The notes under the pieces were generated by a model, which had not been told where the DNA came from, made no database searches, and worked only from the letters and a program-made list of their open reading frames with translations. 64,000 bases of DNA from Flexivirga oryzae. Its GTDB lineage: Bacteria; Actinomycetota; Actinomycetes; Actinomycetales; Dermatophilaceae. The DNA lies in contig NZ_JACHVQ010000001.1 in assembly GCF_014190805.1 (NCBI RefSeq), positions 1,674,001-1,738,000 of the forward strand, written 5' to 3'. Made by a program: the position numbers and the translations under genes. Positions 46,936 through 54,502 of the stretch are shown here, in pieces; the first letter of the stretch is position 1; every line of letters begins with the position of its first letter.

Positions 46936-47109
46936 GGCGTCGCACGGGTCCAGCTGTGGGCGGCCGCCACGAACACTGCGTCGCTACACGTTGCCGCGGC
47001 CAGCGGCTTTCATCGTGAAGGTGTCTTGCGATCCTGCACCGAGAACCGCGATGGGCAACGAGTGGACGCCGTGTACTACTCGCTCATCCCGTCGGATCTG
47101 GCCCGGTAG
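46936..47109 (+). pseudogene. GNAT acetyltransferase remnant (C-terminal end)
   Basis: About 57 codons ending at 47109 read VARVQLWAAATNTASLHVAA and GFHREGVLRSCTENRDGQRV, the C-terminal end of a RimJ/RimL-type N-acetyltransferase. The first two-thirds, including the acetyl-CoA loop, are missing. The upstream open frame back to the HAD gene shows no family features. It is probably a relic. Confidence 0.6.
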
Positions 47110-47217
47110 CCGATCGGTCGCCGGTCGAGCAATCATCCCCGAGTTCGTCGTTGGCAAGAAGCACCCAACTCGCAGGCTGCTGCTGTGAAGAGCACGAGTG
47201 GGGCAGGATCCTGTGCC

Positions 47218-47796
47218 ATGGACGACGACGCGGCCAAGGCAAATCTGTACAACTACCTCAAGCACGAGCGCGAAGCGCTGGTGTCCAAGCTCGACGGGCT
47301 CTCCGAGTATGACGTTCGTCGTCCGCTCACCGTCACCGGGACGAATCTGCTGGGCCTGGTGAAGCACTTGGCGACATGGGAGGCCCGGTATCTCGGTGAG
47401 GTCTTCCAGCGTCCATTTCCCGAACCGTTGCCTCGATGGGACAGCGAAGCAGAGCGGCTCGCCGACATGTGGGCGACCGGGCAGGAGTCGCGCAATGACA
47501 TCATCGACCGTTACCGACGGGTGTGGGATCACAGCGACGCCACGGTCGCCGCGCTGCGGCTCGACAGCACGGGCCGTGTGGCGTGGTGGGAGGACGCGGA
47601 GGTGCCACTGTTCAACGTCCTTGTCCACTTGCTCGCCGAGACGAGCAGGCACGCCGGGCACTCCGACATCTTGCGCGAGCAGCTGGACGGTGCGGTGGGT
47701 ACTGATGCGGAAGCCATGGCCGACCAGCAGCACGATCAGGCATTCTGGGCCCAGCGGCGTGAACTGATCGAAGCAGCTGCCCGGTCGGCTGGCTAA
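47218..47796 (+). CDS. DinB/DUF664-family protein
   Basis: A 192-residue helical-bundle protein, ATG 47218 (MDDDAAKANLYNYLKHEREA). The metal-binding histidine pattern is visible: NLLGLVKHLATWEARYL (first His) and LLAETSRHAGHSDILREQL (His-x3-His). The fold is shared with mycothiol- and bacillithiol-dependent transferases, so a thiol-linked detoxification role is possible in this mycothiol producer. Nothing more specific can be said. Confidence 0.88.
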   Translation: MDDDAAKANLYNYLKHEREALVSKLDGLSEYDVRRPLTVTGTNLLGLVKHLATWEARYLGEVFQRPFPEPLPRWDSEAERLADMWATGQESRNDIIDRYRRVWDHSDATVAALRLDSTGRVAWWEDAEVPLFNVLVHLLAETSRHAGHSDILREQLDGAVGTDAEAMADQQHDQAFWAQRRELIEAAARSAG

Positions 47797-47982
47797 CCAT
47801 CCGTGCGCAGAGCGGACCCGTTGCGGGACCTGGCGGCTGCGGCATACTTCTGCACGCTCCGCCGAGAGCGAGCCACTCGGCACTGGACCACTGGCTCACC
47901 GTCAGCGAAACCATTGATAGAGCCTTGTCGACTCGGGGCCGAGCGCCGACGATTTGCCCCACTTGATGTTCGGCTACCGCAA

Positions 47983-48465
47983 CTACGGTTCCGTGATGTC
48001 CAGCGTGTAGTAGCGCGTGATCCCAGACGTGTGGTGCAACCGAAATCCTGCTGCCTCGTACAGCCGGATGGCGTCGGTTTGGCGATCGCTGGTATCGAGG
48101 ACGATCAGCCTGCAGCCATCGCGGCGGGACGTTGCGATGGCAAGTGTGAGAAGCTGCCGGCCCAGGCCGCGGCCGCGATGCTCGGGCCGCAAGTACATCC
48201 GTTTCAGTGTGGTGACCCTGTGCTCTGGCGGAGTGAGAGCGACTGAACCGACGACCGCCCCGTCCTCGAGCCTGACCATCCACAAGTGCCGGTAGTAGGC
48301 CGTTGGGTTGTCCAGGTCGGCGGCAAGCTCCGGATCGACGCTGAACCCGAACTCAGCATGGACGTCATTGACCAACTCTGCGAATCCTGGTTGATCTCGC
48401 TCGGTGTAGACCGTCACGGTTGGCTCATTCACACGTGCATCCTGACATCCGAGGCGGATATTCAA
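47983..48465 (-). CDS. GNAT N-acetyltransferase
   Basis: A 160-residue protein from ATG 48465 or, more likely by similarity, about 149 residues from GTG 48432 (VNEPTVTVYTERD). The acetyl-CoA loop is RMYLRPEHRGRGLGRQLLTLA, followed by DTSDRQTDAIRLYEAAGFRL, both typical GNAT motifs. The acceptor is unknown. The 186 bp between it and the convergent DinB gene hold nothing recognisable. Confidence 0.88.
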   Translation of the reverse strand: MNIRLGCQDARVNEPTVTVYTERDQPGFAELVNDVHAEFGFSVDPELAADLDNPTAYYRHLWMVRLEDGAVVGSVALTPPEHRVTTLKRMYLRPEHRGRGLGRQLLTLAIATSRRDGCRLIVLDTSDRQTDAIRLYEAAGFRLHHTSGITRYYTLDITEP

Positions 48466-48499
48466 CGACGGGGCCAGCCAACGATCCCGATGCCGGCGG

Positions 48500-48952
48500 T
48501 CACAGGTTGGTGATGTTGGCGATCACTCCGGCGCTGTAGGCGCTGAGACCTCGCTGCGCCACGACCAGCACCAGCTCGTCGAGCTCGTCCGGCGGACGCG
48601 CCGTCTGGACGCTGTATGGCGGACCTGCCGCCTTCGTGAGCGTTGCCAACGGCGCGCCGTCCAGCCGCTCACCGTCCGGGAGCGCGACGTCGTAAACCCG
48701 GCCGTCGACCTCGAGTCGGTAGTCGTAGGAACTCCGCTTGAGCGATCCGTAGTTGGGTCGCCAGCCCTTCAGCTGGCCACCGGGCTCCAGATCGACCGTG
48801 AACCGGTCGCTCTGGAGCAACGGCAAGTACTTCTCCGCGGAGGTGTGCCAGCCGTCGATGCTGTCGTAGGGGATGTGTGCGCGGTGGCGACCCGTCCCGT
48901 CATACAGATCGACGGTCTCGCCGGCGCCGATGCGCAACCGCCCGGGTGTCAC
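48500..48952 (-). CDS. Protein of unknown function
   Basis: A 150-residue soluble protein from ATG 48952 (MTPGRLRIGAGETVDLYDGT). It is predicted to be mostly beta-strand (LEVDGRVYDVALPDG, LDELVLVVAQRGLSAYSAG) with no signal peptide or membrane helix. No family is recognised. It diverges from the toxin-antitoxin pair across a short promoter region. Confidence 0.6.
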   Translation of the reverse strand: MTPGRLRIGAGETVDLYDGTGRHRAHIPYDSIDGWHTSAEKYLPLLQSDRFTVDLEPGGQLKGWRPNYGSLKRSSYDYRLEVDGRVYDVALPDGERLDGAPLATLTKAAGPPYSVQTARPPDELDELVLVVAQRGLSAYSAGVIANITNL

Positions 48953-49010
48953 TGGTCGGTCGGCGATGCCGCACCGGACGCGGGCGCAGGCCGGTTGCCG
49001 GGACAGTACG

Positions 49011-49027
49011 AATCAGATAATCTGATT
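49011..49027. promoter_or_regulatory. Toxin-antitoxin operator palindrome
   Basis: AATCAGAT-A-ATCTGATT, a perfect 8+1+8 inverted repeat ending 3 bp before the antitoxin ATG at 49031. Position and shape fit autoregulation by an antitoxin-toxin complex. A-T-rich sequence stands out in this GC-rich region. Confidence 0.7.
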
Positions 49028-49030
49028 TGC

Positions 49031-49282
49031 ATGCGCACCGTGACGGCAACCGAGGCGAGCCGTTCGTTCGCTGCCATTTTGGACGAAGCGGAACGGGGAC
49101 ACTCCGTGGTCGTCACTCGGGGGGGTCGAAGAATCGCGACGATCGGCCCAGCCGATGCAAGCAACGGCGCCGACTTCCTCGCGTTGCTGGATGGGAACGC
49201 AACCGACGAGGGCTTTGCTGCCGATGTCACTGCGGCCCGAGAAGCCGCAGTGCTCGAAGGACCGGTGTGGCCCGCCGACTGA
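49031..49282 (+). CDS. Phd/YefM-type antitoxin
   Basis: An 83-residue protein, ATG 49031. The N-terminal MRTVTATEASRSFAAILDEA and VVVTRGGRRIATIGPA form the Phd/YefM DNA-binding fold; the C-terminal part (FAADVTAAREAAVLEGPVWP) would wrap the toxin. It overlaps the toxin gene by 16 bp and is preceded by a palindromic operator. Confidence 0.88.
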   Translation: MRTVTATEASRSFAAILDEAERGHSVVVTRGGRRIATIGPADASNGADFLALLDGNATDEGFAADVTAAREAAVLEGPVWPAD

Positions 49283-49671
49283 TCATCGATACCGGGGTAC
49301 TCGTCGCGTCCGAACGGGCACGTGCCGGACTAGCGGCGGTCATCACCGAGGATGACGATCTCGTCATCGCTGCGATCACGGTGGCCGAGTTACGCACCGG
49401 CATCGAACTGGCCACTGAAGCTCACCGCGCGGCACGCAACGAGTTCCTCATCAAGGTCTTGGAGACCTTGCCGGTCGAGCCTTATGACTTGGCCACCGCT
49501 GAGGCGCACGGGCGCCTCCTGGCACACGTTCACCGCACCGGGACGCCAGGTCGCGCACACGACTTGATCATCGCCGCGACCGCCGTGGCCACCAGTCGCA
49601 CAGTGTTGACCACGGACCGCAACGCCCACTTCGGTGACCTTCCAGGGGTCGACTGCATCGTGGTCAGCTGA
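49267..49671 (+). CDS. vapC: VapC-type PIN-domain toxin
   Basis: A 134-residue PIN ribonuclease from GTG 49267 (VARRLIIDTGVLVASERARA). The acidic site is complete: Asp in LIIDTGVLV, Glu in VAELRTGIE, Asp in AHDLIIAATA and Asp in LTTDRNAHFGDL. Toxins of this class cleave tRNA or rRNA and are neutralised by the partner antitoxin just upstream. It appears intact. Confidence 0.92.
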   Translation: MARRLIIDTGVLVASERARAGLAAVITEDDDLVIAAITVAELRTGIELATEAHRAARNEFLIKVLETLPVEPYDLATAEAHGRLLAHVHRTGTPGRAHDLIIAATAVATSRTVLTTDRNAHFGDLPGVDCIVVS

Positions 49672-49730
49672 GCGGGCAGCGACGGGTTCTCTGCGGGACT
49701 ACGGGCTCGGAGATGCTGGGCGGAGGACCA

Positions 49731-50468
49731 CTACTTGGTTGTGATGCCATGTTGGTCGAGCAGTGCGTGCAGTTCATCGATCTTCGCGCCGAGTTCGGCG
49801 ATGTCTTGTCGGGTCGCGGTCGACGCCTGGCTGTCGACCTCACGAACTTTGTCGATGAACCACGTTGCCACCGACGCGGTCACGACACCGAGCAGCGCGA
49901 TGCCGGCGATCATCATGCCCGCACCGACCAGCCGTCCTGTTGTAGTCACCGGGTAGAAGTCGCCGTACCCGACGGTGCTGACGGTGACGAGCGACCACCA
50001 CAGCGCCTCCCCGAACGAGTGAATGTTGGATCCGGCCGCGTCCCGTTCCGCGTCGAGGACTGCGAGCGAGCCGACGAACAGCAACAGCACCATCGAACCG
50101 GTGACGTAGACACCGACACGGCCACGCAACGACGTCCCGGTACGGCGACTGAGAATGTTGACCAGGGCAAGCACGCGCAGCAGGCGCAACGGTCGCAGCA
50201 TCGGGACCACGACCACGACCAGATCGATCACGTTGCGCCTGACGAACGCGACGCGCCGACGGGCCAGGCTCAGCCGGACCAGGTAGTCCGCGGCGAAGGC
50301 CGCCCACGAAGCCCACGTCACGACGTCGTAGAAGTGATCCCATCGGCCCGACAGGTGCGTACCGAGGATGGGTACGGCATACGCGACCAAGAACAACAGG
50401 GCGATCCCGGTCAACGGCCAGTCGGCCCACGCCTCCCATCGCTGCACACGAGCCTCGTCATCATTCAT
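49731..50468 (-). CDS. Voltage-gated-type potassium channel
   Basis: A 245-residue membrane protein, ATG 50468. There are about six membrane segments, an S4-like Arg-rich stretch (MLRPLRLLRVLALVNILSRR) and the selectivity filter TVGYGD (near residue 165) between the last two helices. A C-terminal coiled coil (QDIAELGAKIDELHALLDQH) probably makes the tetramer. No RCK/TrkA domain is present. It stands alone. Confidence 0.93.
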   Translation of the reverse strand: MNDDEARVQRWEAWADWPLTGIALLFLVAYAVPILGTHLSGRWDHFYDVVTWASWAAFAADYLVRLSLARRRVAFVRRNVIDLVVVVVPMLRPLRLLRVLALVNILSRRTGTSLRGRVGVYVTGSMVLLLFVGSLAVLDAERDAAGSNIHSFGEALWWSLVTVSTVGYGDFYPVTTTGRLVGAGMMIAGIALLGVVTASVATWFIDKVREVDSQASTATRQDIAELGAKIDELHALLDQHGITTK

Positions 50469-50584
50469 CCCCTACAAGTACCCCACGACTGCCCGCCGCG
50501 GGATCAACCCCGCGTGCGGATCGCTGAGTGGATCGGTGAAAGGTGCTACGACGGTGTCGGACCGGGCGTCTAGGGTCACCTATC

Positions 50585-51224
50585 GTGACAGTCGACGCTC
50601 CTGCAGACCTCGAAGCTGTCCGGGCGTCCTACGACGCGGTGGCCGACAACTACGCGCGCATGGTCGCTGATCCCGGCCCATGGCTACGCGCCGCGTTAGA
50701 CGCATTTGGCGAGCAAGTGCGGACTGTCGGCCCGGTGCTCGATGCCGGATGCGGACCGGGGTGGATCTCGAACTACCTCCACCACAACGGGGTCGACGTG
50801 TCAGGCATCGACCTGTCCCCGCGCATGATCGACCACGCGCGGCGTCAGTTCCCAGATGTCGCGTTCGAGGTCGCCTCGGTCACCGACCTGCGGCCCGAGC
50901 CGCAGTCACTGGGCGGAGTGCTCGGCTGGTGGTCGTGGTTCAACTTGCCACGCGAATGGCTGCCCAAGGTGATCGCGACGATGGCCACCGCGCTGCGCCC
51001 CGGCGGCCATGATCGGCATGCACCGGGGCGAGGGTGACCATCCGCGCACCAGTTGCTACGGCGACGTTCCGGTTGCGTGGACGACCCATCGATACCAGCC
51101 GGAGCAGATCATCGAACTGCTGACCGCCGCTGGGTTGGAGCTCGTTGTCGACCAGCGCTTCCCGCGGCAGCCACCGGCGACCGCCCCGCAATTCCTCGTC
51201 GTGGGCGTCAAGCCTTCAGATTGA
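50585..51224 (+). pseudogene. SAM-dependent methyltransferase with a frameshift
   Basis: From GTG 50585 (VTVDAPADLEAVRASYDAVA) a class I methyltransferase with motif I PVLDAGCGPGWISNYL reads to LRPGG near 51005, then runs into a stop at 51037. The C-terminal part (MIGMHRGEGDHPRTSCYGDV, QFLVVGVKPSD) continues in the next frame from 51009 to 51224. One extra C, or two lost bases, at CGGCGGCC-ATG explains it. The restored protein would be about 212 residues. It is either a real pseudogene or an error. Confidence 0.78.
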
Positions 51225-51238
51225 CGACCGTGCTGGAC

Positions 51239-52138
51239 TCAGTCGTCGGCCGGTGACGCCGCACCGGCTCGCTGCGGGTCGAGAGCGACACCGAGTGCGT
51301 CCGGCGGCAACGGTGGGGGAGTGCCGCCGAACTCCGGGCAGAGTGCCTGGTGGCTGCACCAGTCGCACAGCTTGCTGCGGTGCGGGCGCCAGTCACCGGT
51401 GCGGGCGGCGCGCTCGATCGCCGCCCAGACCGCCTTGACCTTGCGCTCGGTGGCCAGCAGGTCACGCTCGTCCGGCAGGTAGCGGACGATCTCGCTGTTG
51501 CCGAGGTAGACCAGTTGCAGCATGTTGGGCACCACGCCCCGGGTCCGCCAGAGCACCAGCGCGTAGAACTTCATCTGGAACAGCGCCTTGGCCTCGAACA
51601 GCTCGGACGGTGACCGGCCGGTCTTGTAGTCCACCACGCGCAGCAGGTCGCCCGGCGCCTCGTCGAGCCGGTCGATGTAGCCGCGCAGCGTCAGCCCGTC
51701 GACGTCGGCCTCGACATACAGCTCCCGCTCGGCCGGCTCCAGCCGGGTCGGGTCCTCCAGGGCGAACCAGCGGCGGACCAGCTCGGCGGCGTCGCCGAAC
51801 CAGGTCTGCTCGTCCGTGCCCTCCTCGCCGATCAGGGTCGCGAGCTCCGGCTCCTGCTCCAGCAGCGCCGCCCACTGCGGTGCGACGAGCGCGATCGCGG
51901 CCTCCACGGTCCGCTCCGCGGCCGGCGCATCGAAGAGCCGCTCCAGGACCGAATGCACCAGCGTGCCCCGGGCAGCGGCCGCGGACGGCTCCTCCGGCAA
52001 CCGGTCGACGACCCGGAAGCGGTAGAGCAGCGGGCACTGCATGAAGTCACCGGCTCGGCTGGGGGACAGGGCAGGGCGCAGCTGCCGGGGCTCGGTGTCC
52101 GCCGGCACCTGGCTCGCAACGTCGGTGACCTGATCCAC
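51239..52138 (-). CDS. RecB-family exonuclease (PD-(D/E)XK, Fe-S type)
   Basis: A 299-residue protein from GTG 52138 (VDQVTDVASQVPADTEPRQL); a longer upstream frame crosses the divergent promoter. ALSPSRAGDFMQCPLLYRFR, GTLVHSVLERLF and the nuclease core LRVVDYKTGRSP are typical. Four cysteines (MQCPLLY near the start; LCDWCSHQALCPEF at the end) match an AddB/Cas4-like iron-sulfur cluster. It is a widespread stand-alone actinobacterial protein, presumably in DNA repair; CRISPR arrays are not present. Confidence 0.9.
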   Translation of the reverse strand: MDQVTDVASQVPADTEPRQLRPALSPSRAGDFMQCPLLYRFRVVDRLPEEPSAAAARGTLVHSVLERLFDAPAAERTVEAAIALVAPQWAALLEQEPELATLIGEEGTDEQTWFGDAAELVRRWFALEDPTRLEPAERELYVEADVDGLTLRGYIDRLDEAPGDLLRVVDYKTGRSPSELFEAKALFQMKFYALVLWRTRGVVPNMLQLVYLGNSEIVRYLPDERDLLATERKVKAVWAAIERAARTGDWRPHRSKLCDWCSHQALCPEFGGTPPPLPPDALGVALDPQRAGAASPADD

Positions 52139-52211
52139 GCCTGTGACGTTATCCGCCGGTGCTGACACCCGTGGCGGGAGAGCGGTCCCGGGCTGCACGT
52201 AGGCTGGGTGA

Positions 52212-53354
52212 ATGGCGAACGCGGACCGGCCCGGCTGGCAGCTGGGCACGCTGCGCGGCGTCCCGATCTACATCGGCCGCACCTGGCCGATCATCGCCGT
52301 CGTGGTGATCGCCACGTTCGGCCCGCAGGTCAGGAACAGCTACCCCGATCTGGGTGGCACCGCCTACTTCGTCGCGCTGCTCTACACGCTGTTGTTGTTG
52401 CTGTCGGTGGTGGCCCACGAGGCGGCGCACGCACTCGTCGCCCAGTGGCGGGGTTTCCACGTGCAACGGATCGTCGCGGATCTGTGGGGCGGTCACACGG
52501 CGTACGAGTCCGACGACAAGTCACCCCTGTCGAGCGCGCTCGTCGCGGTCGTCGGGCCGCTGGCGAACGCCGCCCTCGCCGTGGCTGGGTGGTTCGTGCT
52601 GCAGGGCATGGGCGACGACCGCGAGGTCGCCCGGCTGCTCGTCGGAGCATTCGTCTTCACCAACGGTTTCGTCGCCATCTTCAACCTGCTGCCCGGTATG
52701 CCGCTCGACGGCGGCTACATCCTCGACGCGGTCGTCTGGCGGATCACCGGTTCCCGGTCCGCCGGGCTCGTGGTCGCCGGCTGGTGCGGGCGCGTGCTGG
52801 CCGTGCTGCTGGTCGTGTGGGCGGTGGTGCTGCCGCTCACCCGCGGTGACACCCCCGACACGTTCTACGTGCTGTGGTCGGTGCTCATCGCCGGATTCCT
52901 CTGGTTCGGCGCGACCGGTGCGATCGCCCGCGCCCGGTCGGGCCGGCTCCTCGCCAAGGTCCGGATCCGGGACGTGCTGCGCCCGGTCCACGTGGTCAGC
53001 GACGAAGTACCCGCCGCCCAGTTGCCGCACGACGCCGACGTGGTGGTCGTCAACCGGCAGGGTCAGGCGTGGGGTGTCATCGCCCAGTCCGACCTGCACA
53101 CCGTCACTCTCCCGACCGCGCAGCAGGTGACGGCGGCCTCACTCGCGCGGGTGCAGCCGTCCGGCTGGGTGACCCAGGTCGACTCGGTCGACGCCGATGT
53201 GACCGCGCTGGTGCGTGCCGCGCAAGGCGTCGGCGGCGCCATACAGGAGCTGTTCGTGCTGTTGGAGGGCCGGCCGGCCGGGCTGGTGTCGATCCAGGCA
53301 CTTGGCGACGCGCTCGCGGAGGCCGAGAACCGGGCGGCGTCGCCGGCCGCGTGA
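52212..53354 (+). CDS. Site-2-protease-type M50 intramembrane metalloprotease
   Basis: A 380-residue membrane protein, ATG 52212. The zinc motif HEAAH lies in a membrane helix near residue 70, and the third ligand Asp in NLLPGMPLDGGYILD near 163. About six hydrophobic segments end near residue 240. The soluble C-terminus (about 255-365) resembles paired CBS domains (VRIRDVLRPVHVVSDEVPAA). The class matches mycobacterial Rip3-like proteases. It could cleave anti-sigma factors such as RskA, but no evidence ties them. Confidence 0.92.
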   Translation: MANADRPGWQLGTLRGVPIYIGRTWPIIAVVVIATFGPQVRNSYPDLGGTAYFVALLYTLLLLLSVVAHEAAHALVAQWRGFHVQRIVADLWGGHTAYESDDKSPLSSALVAVVGPLANAALAVAGWFVLQGMGDDREVARLLVGAFVFTNGFVAIFNLLPGMPLDGGYILDAVVWRITGSRSAGLVVAGWCGRVLAVLLVVWAVVLPLTRGDTPDTFYVLWSVLIAGFLWFGATGAIARARSGRLLAKVRIRDVLRPVHVVSDEVPAAQLPHDADVVVVNRQGQAWGVIAQSDLHTVTLPTAQQVTAASLARVQPSGWVTQVDSVDADVTALVRAAQGVGGAIQELFVLLEGRPAGLVSIQALGDALAEAENRAASPAA

Positions 53355-53397
53355 CCGGGCCGACTCCCCGTTTCGCGGTGACTTAGGCTTGGCCATC

Positions 53398-54423
53398 GTG
53401 ACATCGCCCGAACCCACCGGAGCCGCAGCCCGGCGCGGACCCCTCGCCGAAGGCGAGCGTGTGCAGTTGACGGACCCGAAGGGGCGGATGCACACGCTGC
53501 AGCTGACCCCCGGCAAGCAGTTCCACACCCACCGCGGGCACCTGGACCACGACGACCTGATCGGCCTGCCCGACGGCAGCACCATCACCAACACCGCGGG
53601 CACCGAATACCTCGTGCTGCGGCCGTTGCTGTCCGACTACGTGATGTCGATGCCCCGCGGCGCCGCCGTGGTCTACCCGAAGGACTCCGGCCAGATCATT
53701 GCCATGGCCGACATCTTCCCGGGGGCGCGCGTCGTCGAGGCCGGCGTCGGGTCGGGCGCGCTGTCGATGTCGCTGCTGCGCGCCGTCGGCGACCACGGCA
53801 GCCTGCACTCGATCGAGCGGCGCGCCGAGTTCGCCGACATCGCCAAGGGCAACGTGCGCACCTTCTTCGGCGGCGAGCACCCGGCGTGGACCGTATCGGT
53901 CGGCGACTTCGTCGAGGTGCTGCCCCGGGTCGCCGAGCCGGGCTCCGTGGACCGGGTCGTGCTCGACATGCTCGCGCCCTGGGAGTGCCTCGACGCCGCC
54001 GGCGACGCCCTCGTCCCGGGCGGGGTCTTCATCGCGTATGTCGCCACCGCGACCCAGTTGTCCCGCGTCGCGGAGGCGGTACGCGCGCACGGCGGCTACA
54101 CCGAGCCGCAGGCGTGGGAGTCGATCGTGCGCGGCTGGCACCTGGAAGGACTCGCGGTGCGCCCGCAGCACCGCATGCACGGTCACACCGGGTTCCTCAT
54201 CTCCACCCGCCGGCTGGCGCCCGGGGTGACCCCGCCGTTCCGCAAACGGCGCCCCGCCAAGGGCGCGTATGACGGTCTCGACGCTCCAGATGGTGAGACG
54301 GGCGTCTTCGACGCCGGCAGCTCCGACGAGGACTGGACGCCCGAAAATCTGGGCGAACGCCCGGTATCGGAGAAGAAGCTGCGCAAATTGCAACGTTCGG
54401 CAGGCGAGCCGCCTACGGCCTGA
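53398..54423 (+). CDS. trmI: tRNA (adenine-58-N1)-methyltransferase
   Basis: A 341-residue enzyme from GTG 53398 (VTSPEPTGAAARRGPLAEGE). It has an N-terminal beta domain, then the SAM motif VVEAGVGSGALSMSLLRAVG near residue 112, the acidic SIERRAEF loop and the catalytic VVLDMLAPWECLDAA block. It makes m1A58 in the T loop of tRNA. In actinobacteria it is regularly next to arc/mpa, as here, with a 79-bp gap. Confidence 0.94.
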   Translation: MTSPEPTGAAARRGPLAEGERVQLTDPKGRMHTLQLTPGKQFHTHRGHLDHDDLIGLPDGSTITNTAGTEYLVLRPLLSDYVMSMPRGAAVVYPKDSGQIIAMADIFPGARVVEAGVGSGALSMSLLRAVGDHGSLHSIERRAEFADIAKGNVRTFFGGEHPAWTVSVGDFVEVLPRVAEPGSVDRVVLDMLAPWECLDAAGDALVPGGVFIAYVATATQLSRVAEAVRAHGGYTEPQAWESIVRGWHLEGLAVRPQHRMHGHTGFLISTRRLAPGVTPPFRKRRPAKGAYDGLDAPDGETGVFDAGSSDEDWTPENLGERPVSEKKLRKLQRSAGEPPTA

Positions 54424-54502
54424 ACATGTTTGCGAGTTAGGGTCAGTGGGCATCGAACCGCAGTGACGACAACCTGTCGTCCTCGCGCGAAGGAGGCCGA
54501 CC

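Noticed and set aside
51239..52138. Cas4 nuclease
   Set aside because: The PD-(D/E)XK fold with cysteines fits, but no CRISPR array or other cas genes are present and the stand-alone RecB-like family is widespread in actinobacteria.
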